NCBI RefSeq assembly: GCF_937123735.1
Contig: NZ_CAKZKL010000035.1
Span: 1 to 36,512 of the forward strand
DNA from: an uncultured Lentibacter sp.
Lineage (GTDB): Bacteria > Pseudomonadota > Alphaproteobacteria > Rhodobacterales > Rhodobacteraceae
Direction of reading: 5' to 3'
Length of the DNA stretch: 36,512 nucleotides
The notes under the pieces were generated by a model. The model was not told the origin of the DNA, made no database searches, and was given only the letters and a program-made list of their open reading frames with translations. The position numbers and the translations under genes are program-made. Positions 15,034 through 23,837 of the stretch are shown here, in pieces; the stretch's first letter is position 1, and every line of letters starts with the position of its first letter.

Positions 15034-15545
15034 AGTGGATATCCTTATAGTGTGGTGCGCAAATGCGCGCGCAAAGGGCGCAGACACCCGAAAAACAGGG
15101 CCACGCGTTACGCTTGGGTGACGCTCTGGGCCAGACAGCAGCCGAATTGCCACCACCCGCCAAAAGCGTGTGACCCCCCGCGTGAAATGGGAACCGTTGG
15201 GAAAGTTTGCACACCGATCAGCGCCATGATGCGCGGCCCGCTCACGCGGCGGGCTCGGCTTGTGCTGAGGGGGATATGAGGGATGGGGGCGGATAAGTCA
15301 ATGGGGGATGGGGGATGGGAGGTAATGCAGACATTTCGAGTGAAGGCCAACGCCAGCCCAAGGGAGGGGCTGACCCTTCTCGGCAGGTTTGGCGGGGCCA
15401 AATCGCCTATCAGGCAAAGGATGGCCGGGCCGCTACGCGGCTGTTGACCGGCCTGACGCGTCAAAGGAGCGTCCCACTTGGGCTCAAACCCGTCCTTCGC
15501 CGCGCCGCGCGCGAAAGCCAACTCTGCGAACAGCAACCTTCTCTC
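15034..15545. other. Long intergenic region between rhlE and rplO
   Basis: About 500 bp without a convincing gene; reading frames across it, on either strand, lack family motifs. It holds a partial palindromic repeat (near 15053-15070), a TATAAG sequence on the minus strand just before the helicase start that may be its -10 box, a G-rich cluster on the + strand (15269-15322), and a perfect 10-bp palindrome TGACGCGTCA (15454-15463) that could bind a regulator. Confidence 0.5.
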
Positions 15546-15574
15546 TTGATCCGCGCGCGCAACACGCCTATACG
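15546..15574 (+). promoter_or_regulatory. Candidate promoter of rplO-secY-adk
   Basis: TTGATC (15546-15551) and TATACG (15569-15574) are separated by 17 bp, about 95 bp before rplO. The -10 box and the spacing are identical to the candidates before rplB and rpmC. Confidence 0.62.
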
Positions 15575-15668
15575 CCGCGGGTGGCCAGTCTGGCCGCAGA
15601 ATCAAAATCAAGAAACGCCGTGTTCGCCCATGTCCGCTTCGGGGGCGCTTCCGGCAAGGAGAAGCGAT

Positions 15669-16142
15669 ATGAAACTGCATGAACTGCGCGACAACCCTGG
15701 CGCAACAAAACCCCGCAAACGTATTGGCCGTGGTCCCGGCTCCGGCACTGGTAAGACCGGTGGCCGTGGTATCAAAGGTCAGAAGTCACGCTCGGGCGTG
15801 GCGATCAAGGGCTTTGAAGGCGGCCAGATGCCGCTCTACCAACGCCTGCCAAAGCGCGGCTTCAACAAGCCCAACCGCAAGTCCTATGCCGTGGTGAACC
15901 TGGGCCTGATCCAGAAATTCGTCGACGAGAAGAAGCTGGATGCCAAAGCCGCGATCACCGAGGATGCGCTGGTGGCTTCGGGCCTCGTGCGCCGCAAGCT
16001 CGACGGGATCCGCGTTCTGGCCAAGGGCGATGTGACCGCCAAATTGAACATCGAAGTGACCGGCGCCTCCAAATCTGCTGTGGACGCAGTGGAAAAAGCA
16101 GGCGGCTCGCTGAAGGTAACAGCTGCGCAAGCCGCAGAATAA
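15669..16142 (+). CDS. rplO: 50S ribosomal protein L15
   Basis: L15 is a late-assembly 50S protein. The 157-residue product begins [20 protein letters not shown] and has the Gly/Arg-rich N-terminal extension [20 protein letters not shown] that threads into 23S rRNA, then [27 protein letters not shown] precedes the ATG. The reading frame is open for 350 bases upstream, but that part is not L15-like. It opens the block with secY and adk. Confidence 0.98.
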   Translation: MKLHELRDNPGATKPRKRIGRGPGSGTGKTGGRGIKGQKSRSGVAIKGFEGGQMPLYQRLPKRGFNKPNRKSYAVVNLGLIQKFVDEKKLDAKAAITEDALVASGLVRRKLDGIRVLAKGDVTAKLNIEVTGASKSAVDAVEKAGGSLKVTAAQAAE

Positions 16143-16196
16143 GTGGTTGTGAGGCGCGCTGAAGCGCCTTACATATCCTTTACAAGTTTTCCCGAA

Positions 16197-16231
16197 ACGC
16201 CGCCTGTGCTTGGAGAGAGCGCAGGCGGCGT
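16197..16231 (+). promoter_or_regulatory. Strong hairpin in the secY leader
   Basis: ACGCCGCCTGTGC (16197-16209) pairs over 13 bp, with one G-T wobble, with 16219-16231 around the loop TTGGAGAGA. Only two T residues follow, so it is not a typical terminator. It ends about 20 bases before the secY ATG and could tune rplO/secY expression, by mRNA processing or by affecting translation. A smaller stem (AGGCGC/GCGCCT, 16152-16169) lies upstream. Confidence 0.5.
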
Positions 16232-16252
16232 TCATGCATAAGAGAGACCCTC

Positions 16253-17623
16253 ATGGTATCTGCCGCAGAACAAATGGCCGCCAACACCAGTTGGGGCGCA
16301 CTGGCGAAAGCCTCTGATCTTCGTTCCCGCATCCTGTTTACGCTCGGTTTGCTGATTGTCTACCGTTTGGGCACCTTTATCCCGGTGCCCGGCATTGACG
16401 GTGCGGCGCTGCGCGAGTTCATGGAGCAGGCCGGGCAGGGCATTGGTGGCATGGTCTCCATGTTTACGGGCGGGGCGTTGGGCCGGATGGGTATTTTTGC
16501 CCTCGGCATCATGCCCTATATCTCGGCCAGCATTATCGTGCAGCTTCTCACCTCGATGGTGCCCGCGTTGGAGCAGATCAAGAAAGAGGGCGAGCAGGGC
16601 CGCAAAAAGATCAACCAATACACCCGTTACGGCACAGTGGCGCTGGCCACCTTGCAATCTTACGGTCTCGCGGTCAGCATTTATGGCGGCGAGCTGGTGC
16701 AGCCTGATCTGCCCTATTGGTTCTTTGTCAGCTCCTGCATGATCACGCTGATTGGCGGGACCATGTTTCTCATGTGGCTCGGTGAGCAGATCACCGCGCG
16801 CGGGATCGGAAACGGTATTTCGCTGATCATTTTCGTGGGCATCATTGCCGAGGTGCCCGCCGCTCTGGCGCAGTTCTTCTCGCAGGGGCGCTCGGGGGCC
16901 ATCAGCCCTGCCGTGATCGTCGGGGTGATCATCATGGTGGTCGCAACGATCATGTTTGTGGTGTTTATGGAGCGCGCCTTGCGCAAGATCCACATTCAAT
17001 ATCCCCGCCGCCAAGTGGGCATGAAAATGTATGATGGCGGCTCAAGCCACTTGCCCGTCAAGGTTAACCCGGCGGGTGTGATCCCGGCGATCTTTGCAAG
17101 CTCGCTCTTGCTGTTGCCCACCACGATCAGCACCTTCAGCACTCAGGGCTCAACCGGCCCGGTGATGTCTTGGCTGCTTGCCTTCTTTGGCCCCGGCCAG
17201 CCGCTTTATCTGTTGTTCTTTGCGGGGATGATTGTTTTCTTCGCCTATTTTTATACGTTCAACGTTAGCTTCAAGCCCGACGAGGCCGCAGAGAACCTCA
17301 AGAACCAGTCAGGCTTTGTCCCCGGGGTGCGTCCGGGCAAGAAAACGGCTGAGTATCTTGAATATGTGGTCAACCGTGTTCTCGTTCTCGGCTCAGCTTA
17401 CCTTGCGGCAGTTTGTCTCTTTCCGGAGTTTTTGCGTGGCCAATTCACGATTCCCTTCTATTTTGGCGGCACATCGGTTCTGATCGTTGTTTCCGTAACA
17501 ATGGATACAATCCAGCAAGTGCAGAGCCACTTGCTTGCGCATCAATATGAAGGATTGATTGAGAAATCACAGCTATCTGGCAAGGGTCGGAAACGCAAAC
17601 GTAAGGGAGCCACACGGCGATGA
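16253..17623 (+). CDS. secY: Preprotein translocase subunit SecY
   Basis: SecY is the channel of the Sec translocon in the inner membrane. The 456-residue product has the ten expected hydrophobic segments; recognisable parts are [20 protein letters not shown] (first membrane segment), [19 protein letters not shown], and the C-terminal [23 protein letters not shown] segment (here [20 protein letters not shown]). The basic tail [14 protein letters not shown] is cytoplasmic. It follows rplO after 110 bp and its stop overlaps the adk start (ATGA), the usual arrangement in this class. Confidence 0.98.
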   Translation: MVSAAEQMAANTSWGALAKASDLRSRILFTLGLLIVYRLGTFIPVPGIDGAALREFMEQAGQGIGGMVSMFTGGALGRMGIFALGIMPYISASIIVQLLTSMVPALEQIKKEGEQGRKKINQYTRYGTVALATLQSYGLAVSIYGGELVQPDLPYWFFVSSCMITLIGGTMFLMWLGEQITARGIGNGISLIIFVGIIAEVPAALAQFFSQGRSGAISPAVIVGVIIMVVATIMFVVFMERALRKIHIQYPRRQVGMKMYDGGSSHLPVKVNPAGVIPAIFASSLLLLPTTISTFSTQGSTGPVMSWLLAFFGPGQPLYLLFFAGMIVFFAYFYTFNVSFKPDEAAENLKNQSGFVPGVRPGKKTAEYLEYVVNRVLVLGSAYLAAVCLFPEFLRGQFTIPFYFGGTSVLIVVSVTMDTIQQVQSHLLAHQYEGLIEKSQLSGKGRKRKRKGATRR

Positions 17624-18195
17624 ACATTATTCTTCTTGGACCACCCGGAGCAGGCAAGGGCACACAGGCTGAGATGCTTGTAAACGCGCGCGACATGATC
17701 CAGCTTTCCACCGGGGATATGCTGCGCGAAGCCAAGACCTCTGGCACGGCCATGGGGAAGAAGGTTGCCGAAGTCATGGACCGTGGCGAGCTTGTGACCG
17801 ACGAGATCGTGATTGGCCTGATCCGCGAAAAGCTGGAAGGCGACAAGAAGGGCGGTTTCATCTTTGACGGCTTCCCGCGCACGCTCGCGCAGGCCGATGC
17901 GCTGGCCGAGCTTCTGGACGAGCAGGGCGAGACCCTGGATGCGGTGATCGAGATGCAGGTGAATGACGATGTGCTCGTCTCGCGCATTCTCAACCGCGCC
18001 GCCGAGGCTGTGGCCGCTGGCGGCACCGCGCGTGCGGATGACAATGAGGAGAGCTTGAAGGTGCGCCTGATGGCTTACTACAAACAGACCTCGCCGCTGA
18101 TCGGTTATTACCATGCCAAGGGCCAGCTGAGCTCGGTTGATGGCCTTGGCACGATCGACGCTGTGAAGGGCGAAATCGCGGCCGTTTTGGGCTAA
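17620..18195 (+). CDS. adk: Adenylate kinase (short-LID form)
   Basis: Adk interconverts ATP + AMP and 2 ADP. The 191-residue product begins with the P-loop [10 protein letters not shown], has the AMP-binding STGDMLR and DGFPRTLAQ, and the C-terminal [18 protein letters not shown]. In place of the long zinc-type LID domain it has only a short [17 protein letters not shown] stretch, so this is the short form and has no Cys4 metal site. It overlaps secY by four bases. It is followed by a 208-bp gap with a candidate promoter before rpsM. Confidence 0.97.
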   Translation: MNIILLGPPGAGKGTQAEMLVNARDMIQLSTGDMLREAKTSGTAMGKKVAEVMDRGELVTDEIVIGLIREKLEGDKKGGFIFDGFPRTLAQADALAELLDEQGETLDAVIEMQVNDDVLVSRILNRAAEAVAAGGTARADDNEESLKVRLMAYYKQTSPLIGYYHAKGQLSSVDGLGTIDAVKGEIAAVLG

Positions 18196-18220
18196 GCTTG
18201 CGGCGGCGGGTGCGGAGGGG

Positions 18221-18249
18221 TTGACGCCCCTCTGAAATCCTCCTAACAC
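18221..18249 (+). promoter_or_regulatory. Candidate promoter of rpsM-rpsK-rpoA
   Basis: TTGACG (18221-18226) and TAACAC (18244-18249) are separated by 17 bp; a TATCTC at 18254-18259 is an alternative -10 box with a poorer -35. The -35 box lies in the loop of a small inverted repeat (GAGGGG/CCCCTC). It would give a leader of about 150 nt before rpsM. Confidence 0.5.
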
Positions 18250-18403
18250 GCCCTATCTCTGCAAAGAGTTTGATTCTGCTGCGGGTCGCCCCCGAGCGTT
18301 TCACATCACCTGAATTCAGCTGCGGCCCGAGCGATTGCTTCGGGCCTACGTTGTGAAAAAAGGGTCTGGAATTACGGACCCGCAACGAAAGGACCAAAGA
18401 CGT

Positions 18404-18772
18404 ATGGCACGTATCGCCGGCGTAAACATCCCGACCAACAAGCGGGTCCCGATCGCCCTCACATATATCACAGGCATTGGAAACACCTCTGCCAAGGAAA
18501 TTTGCGAAGCTGTTGGCATTGATGCCAGCCGCCGCATCAACGAGCTTTCCGACGCCGAAGTTCTGGCTGTTCGCGAGCATATTGATGCGAACTACATGGT
18601 AGAAGGCGACCTGCGTCGCGAAGTCACCATGAACATCAAGCGCGCCATGGACCTCGGGTCCTATCGTGGCCTGCGTCACCGTCGTAATCTGCCTGTTCGC
18701 GGCCAGCGCACGCATACCAATGCGCGCACCCGCAAAGGCCCGGCGAAAGCAATCGCCGGCAAGAAGAAATAA
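18404..18772 (+). CDS. rpsM: 30S ribosomal protein S13
   Basis: S13 lies at the top of the 30S head and contacts the 50S subunit and P-site tRNA. The 122-residue product begins [20 protein letters not shown] and has [17 protein letters not shown] and the basic tail [27 protein letters not shown] is upstream of the ATG. rpmJ, which precedes rpsM in many bacteria, is absent, as is normal in alphaproteobacteria. Confidence 0.98.
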   Translation: MARIAGVNIPTNKRVPIALTYITGIGNTSAKEICEAVGIDASRRINELSDAEVLAVREHIDANYMVEGDLRREVTMNIKRAMDLGSYRGLRHRRNLPVRGQRTHTNARTRKGPAKAIAGKKK

Positions 18773-18787
18773 GGGAGGGTTTAATCA

Positions 18788-19177
18788 ATGGCACGCGATA
18801 CAAAACGCACCAAGCGTAAGGTCTCCAAGAACATCGCCACAGGCGTGGCGCATGTGAATTCTTCGTTCAACAACACCAAGATCCTGATCTCTGATGTTCA
18901 GGGCAATGCGATTGCATGGTCGTCTTCGGGCACCATGGGCTTCAAAGGCTCACGCAAATCGACGCCTTACGCGGCGCAGATGGCGGCTGAAGATGCGGGC
19001 CGCAAGGCGCAAGAGCACGGCGTGAAAACGCTGGAAGTTGAAGTGCAGGGCCCCGGCTCTGGCCGTGAATCCGCGCTGCGCGCGCTCGCGGCTGTGGGCT
19101 TCAACATCACGTCGATCCGTGATGTGACGCCGATTGCGCACAACGGCTGCCGCCCGCCAAAGCGCCGTCGGGTATAA
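18788..19177 (+). CDS. rpsK: 30S ribosomal protein S11
   Basis: S11 forms part of the 30S platform. The 129-residue product has [38 protein letters not shown] and the C-terminal [18 protein letters not shown], all characteristic of the family. AAGGGAGGG is the ribosome binding site. rpsD does not follow, as expected in this class; rpoA comes next after 112 bp. Confidence 0.98.
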   Translation: MARDTKRTKRKVSKNIATGVAHVNSSFNNTKILISDVQGNAIAWSSSGTMGFKGSRKSTPYAAQMAAEDAGRKAQEHGVKTLEVEVQGPGSGRESALRALAAVGFNITSIRDVTPIAHNGCRPPKRRRV

Positions 19178-19289
19178 GCTTAAGTCTATCAAGTGGGGCT
19201 GTGCGGTCTGCGCAGCCCCAATACGTCATTTTAGCCTCGGGCGCGTGTGTCTTTAGGACATGGGACAACACGCAGGAATGGAGGGACGC

Positions 19290-20306
19290 ATGATCCACAA
19301 AAATTGGCAAGAACTGATCAAGCCGACACAGCTTGACGTGAAACCGGGCAATGACCCGGCCCGCCAGGCAACCCTGGTGGCCGAGCCGCTTGAGCGGGGC
19401 TTTGGCCTTACGCTGGGCAATGCGCTGCGCCGCATTCTGATGAGCTCTCTGCAAGGTGCGGCCATCACATCTGTTCAGATCGACAACGTTCTGCACGAGT
19501 TCTCCAGCGTGGCTGGTGTGCGCGAAGACGTCACCGACATCGTTCTCAACCTCAAAGGCGTGGCTGTGCGCATGGATGTGGAAGGCCCCAAGCGCCTTTC
19601 GATCAACGCCAAAGGCCCCGGTGTTGTCACAGCGGGTGACATCTCCGACAGCGCCGGCATTGAGATCCTCAACCGTGACCATGTGATCTGCCACCTCGAT
19701 GATGGCGCGGATGTTTACATGGAGCTGACGGTCAACACCGGCAAAGGCTATGTTGCAGCCGATAAGAACAAGCCGGAAGACGCGCCCATCGGCCTGATGC
19801 CGATTGATGCGATCTTCTCGCCTGTCAAGCGCGTGAGCTACGATGTGCAGCCCACACGCGAAGGCCAGGTTCTGGATTACGACAAGCTCACCATGAAAAT
19901 CGAGACAGACGGCTCGGTCACACCGGATGACGCCATGGCCTATGCCGCGCGCATCCTGCAAGACCAGCTTTCGATCTTTGTGAACTTTGATGAGCCTGAG
20001 GCCGCTGGCCGCCAGGAAGAAGACGACGGTCTCGAGTTCAACCCGCTTCTCCTCAAGAAAGTGGACGAGCTGGAGCTGTCCGTTCGTTCGGCAAACTGCC
20101 TGAAGAACGACAATATCGTTTACATCGGCGATCTGATCCAGAAAACCGAAGCCGAAATGCTGCGCACGCCGAACTTCGGCCGCAAGTCGCTGAACGAGAT
20201 CAAGGAAGTGCTCTCGGGCATGGGCCTGCATCTTGGCATGGACGTTGAAGACTGGCCCCCAGAGAACATCGAAGATCTGGCCAAGAAATTCGAAGACGCC
20301 TTTTAA
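19290..20306 (+). CDS. rpoA: RNA polymerase alpha subunit
   Basis: RpoA nucleates RNA polymerase assembly and contacts upstream promoter DNA and activators. The 338-residue product has the N-terminal dimerisation domain ([20 protein letters not shown], residues about 33-52) and the C-terminal domain with [17 protein letters not shown] and [16 protein letters not shown], joined by an acidic linker (about residues 235-245). GGAGGG stands before the ATG at 19290; an in-frame upstream start is less well placed. A palindromic repeat begins 6 bp after the stop. Confidence 0.98.
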   Translation: MIHKNWQELIKPTQLDVKPGNDPARQATLVAEPLERGFGLTLGNALRRILMSSLQGAAITSVQIDNVLHEFSSVAGVREDVTDIVLNLKGVAVRMDVEGPKRLSINAKGPGVVTAGDISDSAGIEILNRDHVICHLDDGADVYMELTVNTGKGYVAADKNKPEDAPIGLMPIDAIFSPVKRVSYDVQPTREGQVLDYDKLTMKIETDGSVTPDDAMAYAARILQDQLSIFVNFDEPEAAGRQEEDDGLEFNPLLLKKVDELELSVRSANCLKNDNIVYIGDLIQKTEAEMLRTPNFGRKSLNEIKEVLSGMGLHLGMDVEDWPPENIEDLAKKFEDAF

Positions 20307-20312
20307 GGCTCC

Positions 20313-20337
20313 GTAGGGTGCGCATTAAATGCGCACC
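20313..20337 (-). repeat. 25-bp palindromic repeat (R10)
   Basis: A copy in minus orientation with the loop ATTAAAT-type centre, six bases after the rpoA stop. It lies in the rpoA-rplQ gap, which is short in most bacteria but 135 bp here. Confidence 0.85.
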
Positions 20338-20441
20338 TTACCCCAACCCCCGGGCCTTCTGCCCCAAGGAGAGCGGCTGACACGCATCGGCCGCCAGACA
20401 AAGCAAAATCGCTCGTAGAGAGCACATTTAGGAGAAGAACT

Positions 20442-20861
20442 ATGCGTCACGCACGTGGATACCGCCGCCTCAACCGCACACATGAGCACCGCAAGGCGCT
20501 CTGGGCCAACATGGCCGGCTCGCTCATCGAACATGAGCAAATCAAGACAACACTGCCAAAAGCCAAAGAACTGCGCCCGATCGTTGAAAAGCTGATCACA
20601 CTGGGCAAGCGCGGCGATCTGCACGCCCGCCGCCAAGCCGCGAGCCAGCTCAAGCAAGACGCCTATGTGGCCAAGCTGTTCGAAATTCTCGGGCCACGCT
20701 ACAAAGACCGCCAGGGCGGCTATGTGCGCATCATGAAAGCGGGCTTCCGTTATGGTGACATGGCTCCGATGGCGATCATCGAATTTGTCGACCGCGATGT
20801 CGACGCCAAAGGCGCCGGCGACAAGGCCCGCGTGGCCGCCGAGGAAGCTGCCGAAGAGTGA
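20442..20861 (+). CDS. rplQ: 50S ribosomal protein L17
   Basis: L17 is a 50S protein and the last gene of the alpha operon. The 139-residue product begins [20 protein letters not shown] and has the core [20 protein letters not shown]. The acidic C-terminal tail (about the last 20 residues, AAEEAAEE) is longer than the E. coli form. AGGAG precedes the ATG. An intrinsic terminator follows. Confidence 0.98.
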   Translation: MRHARGYRRLNRTHEHRKALWANMAGSLIEHEQIKTTLPKAKELRPIVEKLITLGKRGDLHARRQAASQLKQDAYVAKLFEILGPRYKDRQGGYVRIMKAGFRYGDMAPMAIIEFVDRDVDAKGAGDKARVAAEEAAEE

Positions 20862-20884
20862 TTTTCTGTCGGCTGACAGATGCA

Positions 20885-20916
20885 AAGGCCTCGCCCCTCG
20901 CGGCGGGGCCTTTTTG
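20885..20916 (+). terminator. Intrinsic terminator of the ribosomal cluster
   Basis: AGGCCTCGCC pairs with GGCGGGGCCT (one G-T wobble) around CCTCGC and runs into TTTTT. It closes the rpsM-rplQ block. Confidence 0.9.
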
Positions 20917-20925
20917 CTTGGGCGC

Positions 20926-20956
20926 TTGCAATTTTGCAGGGGTCTGAGCATATCTA
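20926..20956 (+). promoter_or_regulatory. Candidate promoter of the degP-like gene
   Basis: TTGCAA (20926-20931) is followed after 17-19 bp by CATATC/TATCTA. An inverted repeat TGCAA-TT-TTGCA overlaps the -35 box. The match is moderate and no RpoE-type boxes were recognised. Confidence 0.35.
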
Positions 20957-20977
20957 GGCTCTGAAAGGAGCTTGCCG

Positions 20978-22408
20978 ATGCCGCCTCTTCGTATTGCCCA
21001 TCTGTCCATACGCCTAGCCATACTGCAAGCCACACTGCTTGCCACACTGCTTGCCACACTCGCCGTTCAGCCCGTTTTGGCTGAAACCCGCGTGCCAGAG
21101 ACACAGGCCGAGATCAGCCTTGGCTTTGCGCCGCTGGTCAAGGCCGCTGCGCCCGCTGTGGTCAATATCTACGTCAAACGCGTGGTGCAGACCCGCGCGA
21201 GCCCCTTCCAGGGTGACCCCCTGTTTGAGGATATGTTCCGGGGTTTTGGCGAGCTGCGCCCGCGGGTGCAAAACTCGCTCGGCTCCGGGGTGATCCTCTC
21301 GCCAGATGGCTATATTGTCTCGAATTATCATGTGGTTGGCGAGGCCACAGACATCCGCGTGGTGCTCAATGACAGGCGCGAATTTGCCGCCCGCGTGGTG
21401 CTGGCGGATGAGCAGAGCGATTTGGCGCTCCTGCGCATCGAGGGGGCGCAGGGCCTGCCCCACCTGAGCCTGCGCGACAGTGACACCCTCGAGGTGGGTG
21501 AGCTGGTGCTGGCGATTGGCAACCCGTTTGGCGTCGGCCAGACCGTGAGTTCCGGCATCGTTTCTGGCCTTGCCCGCTCCGGCGGCGCCATGGGCTCGGC
21601 CCGCGGTTACTTCATCCAGACAGACGCCCCCATCAACCCCGGCAACTCGGGCGGCGCGCTCATTGACATCAACGGCGATCTGATCGGGGTAAACACCCGT
21701 ATTGTCAGCCGCTCGGGCGGCTCCAACGGGATCGGCTTCGCCATTCCCGCGCGCCTTGTGGGGGCCTTTCTGGCGCAAGCCGAGGCCGGCAACGCGCGCT
21801 TTCTGCGCCCTTGGGCGGGCATCAACGGGCAGCCTGTGGACAGCGATATTGCCGAGAGCATCGGCCTCGGTTTGCCCGGCGGGATCATGGTCAGCGAGCT
21901 GCACCGCGAAAGCCCGTTTTTCAAGGCGGGCTTCGCGCCCGGGGATGTGATCCTTTCGATTGACGGGCAGCTTGTGAACACCCCTGCCGAGATGATCTTT
22001 CGGATGAGCGTGGCCGGCATCGGCAATACAGCCGAGGTCAGCGTTTTTCACGAAGGAAACATCGCGACCCGCGGGGTGACCCTCACCACCGCGCCGGATG
22101 TGCCGGCGCGCAAGGCTTTGGTCACAGGCGACAATACGCCCCTGCCCGGGGTCACATTGCTCAATTTGAACCCGGCCGTGCTGGCCGAGTTCGGCCTGCC
22201 GCTTAGCTCTGATGGGGTGGTTGTGGCCGAGACAGGGCCGCTGGGGGCACGGGCCGGTTTGCGCGCCGGCGATGTGATCACCGAGATCAACGGCACGCGG
22301 GTCTCTGATACGCGCGCAGCTCAGCGCAAGCTGGCGGCCTCGGGGCGCTGGCTGAGCCTGACGGTGGAACGGGGCGGACAGCTTGTGCAGCTGCGCTTCC
22401 GGCTTTGA
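20978..22408 (+). CDS. Periplasmic serine protease, DegP/DegQ (HtrA) type
   Basis: An HtrA-family protease and chaperone of the periplasm, 476 residues. A signal peptide with a Leu/Ala-rich core (residues about 8-35, cleavage near VLAETR) leads into the trypsin-like domain with His118 (SNYHVVG), Asp148 (EQSDLALL) and Ser224 (NPGNSGGAL). Two PDZ domains follow (about residues 255-345 and 375-470); both end in regions with GDVI (FAPGDVILSIDG, LRAGDVITEING). The ATG at 20978 is 7 bases after AGGAG; a TTG at 20972 is too close. The signal core is made of a tandem 12-bp repeat. The gene rarA starts three bases after the stop, so the two may be co-transcribed. Confidence 0.92.
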   Translation: MPPLRIAHLSIRLAILQATLLATLLATLAVQPVLAETRVPETQAEISLGFAPLVKAAAPAVVNIYVKRVVQTRASPFQGDPLFEDMFRGFGELRPRVQNSLGSGVILSPDGYIVSNYHVVGEATDIRVVLNDRREFAARVVLADEQSDLALLRIEGAQGLPHLSLRDSDTLEVGELVLAIGNPFGVGQTVSSGIVSGLARSGGAMGSARGYFIQTDAPINPGNSGGALIDINGDLIGVNTRIVSRSGGSNGIGFAIPARLVGAFLAQAEAGNARFLRPWAGINGQPVDSDIAESIGLGLPGGIMVSELHRESPFFKAGFAPGDVILSIDGQLVNTPAEMIFRMSVAGIGNTAEVSVFHEGNIATRGVTLTTAPDVPARKALVTGDNTPLPGVTLLNLNPAVLAEFGLPLSSDGVVVAETGPLGARAGLRAGDVITEINGTRVSDTRAAQRKLAASGRWLSLTVERGGQLVQLRFRL

Positions 22409-22411
22409 GCG

Positions 22412-23725
22412 ATGGCCGATCTGTTTGACAGCGCGCCGAACGGCGCCGAGCCCAAGGCCGCACCGCGCCCCCTGGCCGACAAGCTGCGCCCCAAGACGCT
22501 GGGTGAGGTGATCGGCCAGCCAAAGGTGCTCGGGCCAGAGGCCCCGCTGACGGTGATGCTGGCGTCTGGCACGCTAAGCTCACTTGTCCTCTGGGGGCCG
22601 CCCGGTGTGGGCAAAACCACGATTGCGCGGCTGCTGGCCGATGAGACCGACCTCCATTTTGTGCAGATCAGCGCGATCTTCTCGGGCGTGGCCGACCTTA
22701 AGAAAGTGTTTGAAGCGGCCAAGCACCGCCATGCCAACGGGCAGGGCACGCTTCTGTTTGTTGACGAAATTCACCGTTTCAACAAAGCCCAGCAAGACGG
22801 GTTCTTGCCCCATATGGAAGACGGAACTATCTTGCTGGTGGGCGCGACAACCGAGAACCCCAGCTTTGAGCTCAACGCTGCTTTGCTCAGCCGTGCGCAG
22901 GTTTTGGTGCTAGAGCGGTTGGGGCTGGCCGACCTTGAGTTGCTGGCGCAGCGCGCCGAAAAAGAGCTTGGCCGCGCGCTGCCGCTCGATGGGCACGCGC
23001 GCGAGGCGCTTTTGGAGATGGCCGATGGCGACGGGCGCGCTTTGCTCGGCCTCATCGAGCAAGTCAGCGCCTGGAGCGTGACAGATAAAATCGACCGCGA
23101 GGCGCTGGCCACACGGCTGATGCGCCGGGCAGCGAAATACGACAAATCGGGCGATGCGCATTACAACCTCATTTCCGCGCTGCACAAATCGGTGCGCGGC
23201 TCTGATCCTGACGCCGCGCTCTACTGGTTTGCGCGGATGCTGGAAGGCGGGGAAGACCCGCGTTTTCTCGCCCGCCGCCTTACGCGCATGGCGGTGGAAG
23301 ACATCGGCCTCGCCGACACCCAGGCGCAGGATGTGTGCCTGCAAAGCTGGCAGACCTACGAGCGCCTCGGCTCCCCCGAAGGCGAGCTGGCGCTGGCGCA
23401 GGCGGTGATCTACCTTGCCCTCGCGCCCAAATCCAACGCCGCCTATGTGGCCTATAAGGGCGCGCGCAAAGAGGCCAAACGCACAGGCAGCGAGCCGCCG
23501 CCCAAACATATCCTCAACGCGCCCACAGCCCTTATGAAAGAGGAGGGCTACGGCACGGGCTATGCCTATGACCACGATGCCGAAGACGGATTCTCCGGGC
23601 AGAACTATTTCCCCGAAGGCATGAAACGCCCCGTGCTCTACCAACCTGTCGAGCGCGGCTTTGAACGTGAGCTTAAAAAACGCGTCGATTGGTTCGCCAG
23701 ACAACGGCTCAAAAAAACGCCTTGA
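22412..23725 (+). CDS. rarA: Replication-associated recombination protein A (AAA+ ATPase)
   Basis: RarA/MgsA is an AAA+ ATPase related to clamp loaders that acts at stalled replication forks. The 437-residue product has PLADKLRPKTLGEVIGQ near the N-terminus, Walker A GPPGVGKTT (62-70), Walker B VDEIHRFNK (117-125), sensor 1 GATTENPSFELN and the C-terminal domain with SALHKSVRGSDPDAALYW and the RLGSPEGELALAQAVIYLA tetramerisation region. It begins three bases after the protease gene. Confidence 0.95.
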   Translation: MADLFDSAPNGAEPKAAPRPLADKLRPKTLGEVIGQPKVLGPEAPLTVMLASGTLSSLVLWGPPGVGKTTIARLLADETDLHFVQISAIFSGVADLKKVFEAAKHRHANGQGTLLFVDEIHRFNKAQQDGFLPHMEDGTILLVGATTENPSFELNAALLSRAQVLVLERLGLADLELLAQRAEKELGRALPLDGHAREALLEMADGDGRALLGLIEQVSAWSVTDKIDREALATRLMRRAAKYDKSGDAHYNLISALHKSVRGSDPDAALYWFARMLEGGEDPRFLARRLTRMAVEDIGLADTQAQDVCLQSWQTYERLGSPEGELALAQAVIYLALAPKSNAAYVAYKGARKEAKRTGSEPPPKHILNAPTALMKEEGYGTGYAYDHDAEDGFSGQNYFPEGMKRPVLYQPVERGFERELKKRVDWFARQRLKKTP

Positions 23726-23732
23726 GGCTTCT

Positions 23733-23796
23733 TCTGGTCAAAAATACCTTGGGGGTCCGGGGGCAAAGCCCCCGGCGGGTCGCCAGCGTAAGCTGG
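23733..23796. repeat. GC-rich hairpin repeat between rarA and crcB
   Basis: CCGGGGGC (23757-23764) pairs perfectly with GCCCCCGG (23768-23775) around AAA, preceded by AAAATACCTTGGGGGT. This wording resembles an intergenic repeat I associate with Roseobacter-group genomes; I cannot confirm that here. A second small hairpin (CCAGC GTAA GCTGG, 23783-23796) follows. It may terminate the rarA transcript. A TTGACA at 23803 could be a crcB -35 box, but no matching -10 was seen. Confidence 0.5.
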
Positions 23797-23837
23797 TGAA
23801 ACTTGACAAAGCCGCGCGCCCCTGAGACAGACGCGCC

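Noticed and set aside
15315..15668. In-frame upstream extension of rplO
   Set aside because: The extension does not resemble L15, while the ATG at 15669 has a clear ribosome binding site and the normal MKLHELRDN start.
15108..15680. Long open reading frame on the minus strand between rhlE and rplO
   Set aside because: The translation has no family motif, is rich in Arg and Pro as expected from GC-rich shadow frames, and crosses the rplO promoter and start.
20307..20441. A missing small gene between rpoA and rplQ
   Set aside because: The 135-bp gap holds the palindromic repeat and the rplQ ribosome binding site but no reading frame with a plausible start.
23726..23837. Fluoride riboswitch before crcB
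   Set aside because: The gap holds hairpins but I could not recognise the crcB-motif core, and the -35-like TTGACA is too close to the start codon for a riboswitch.
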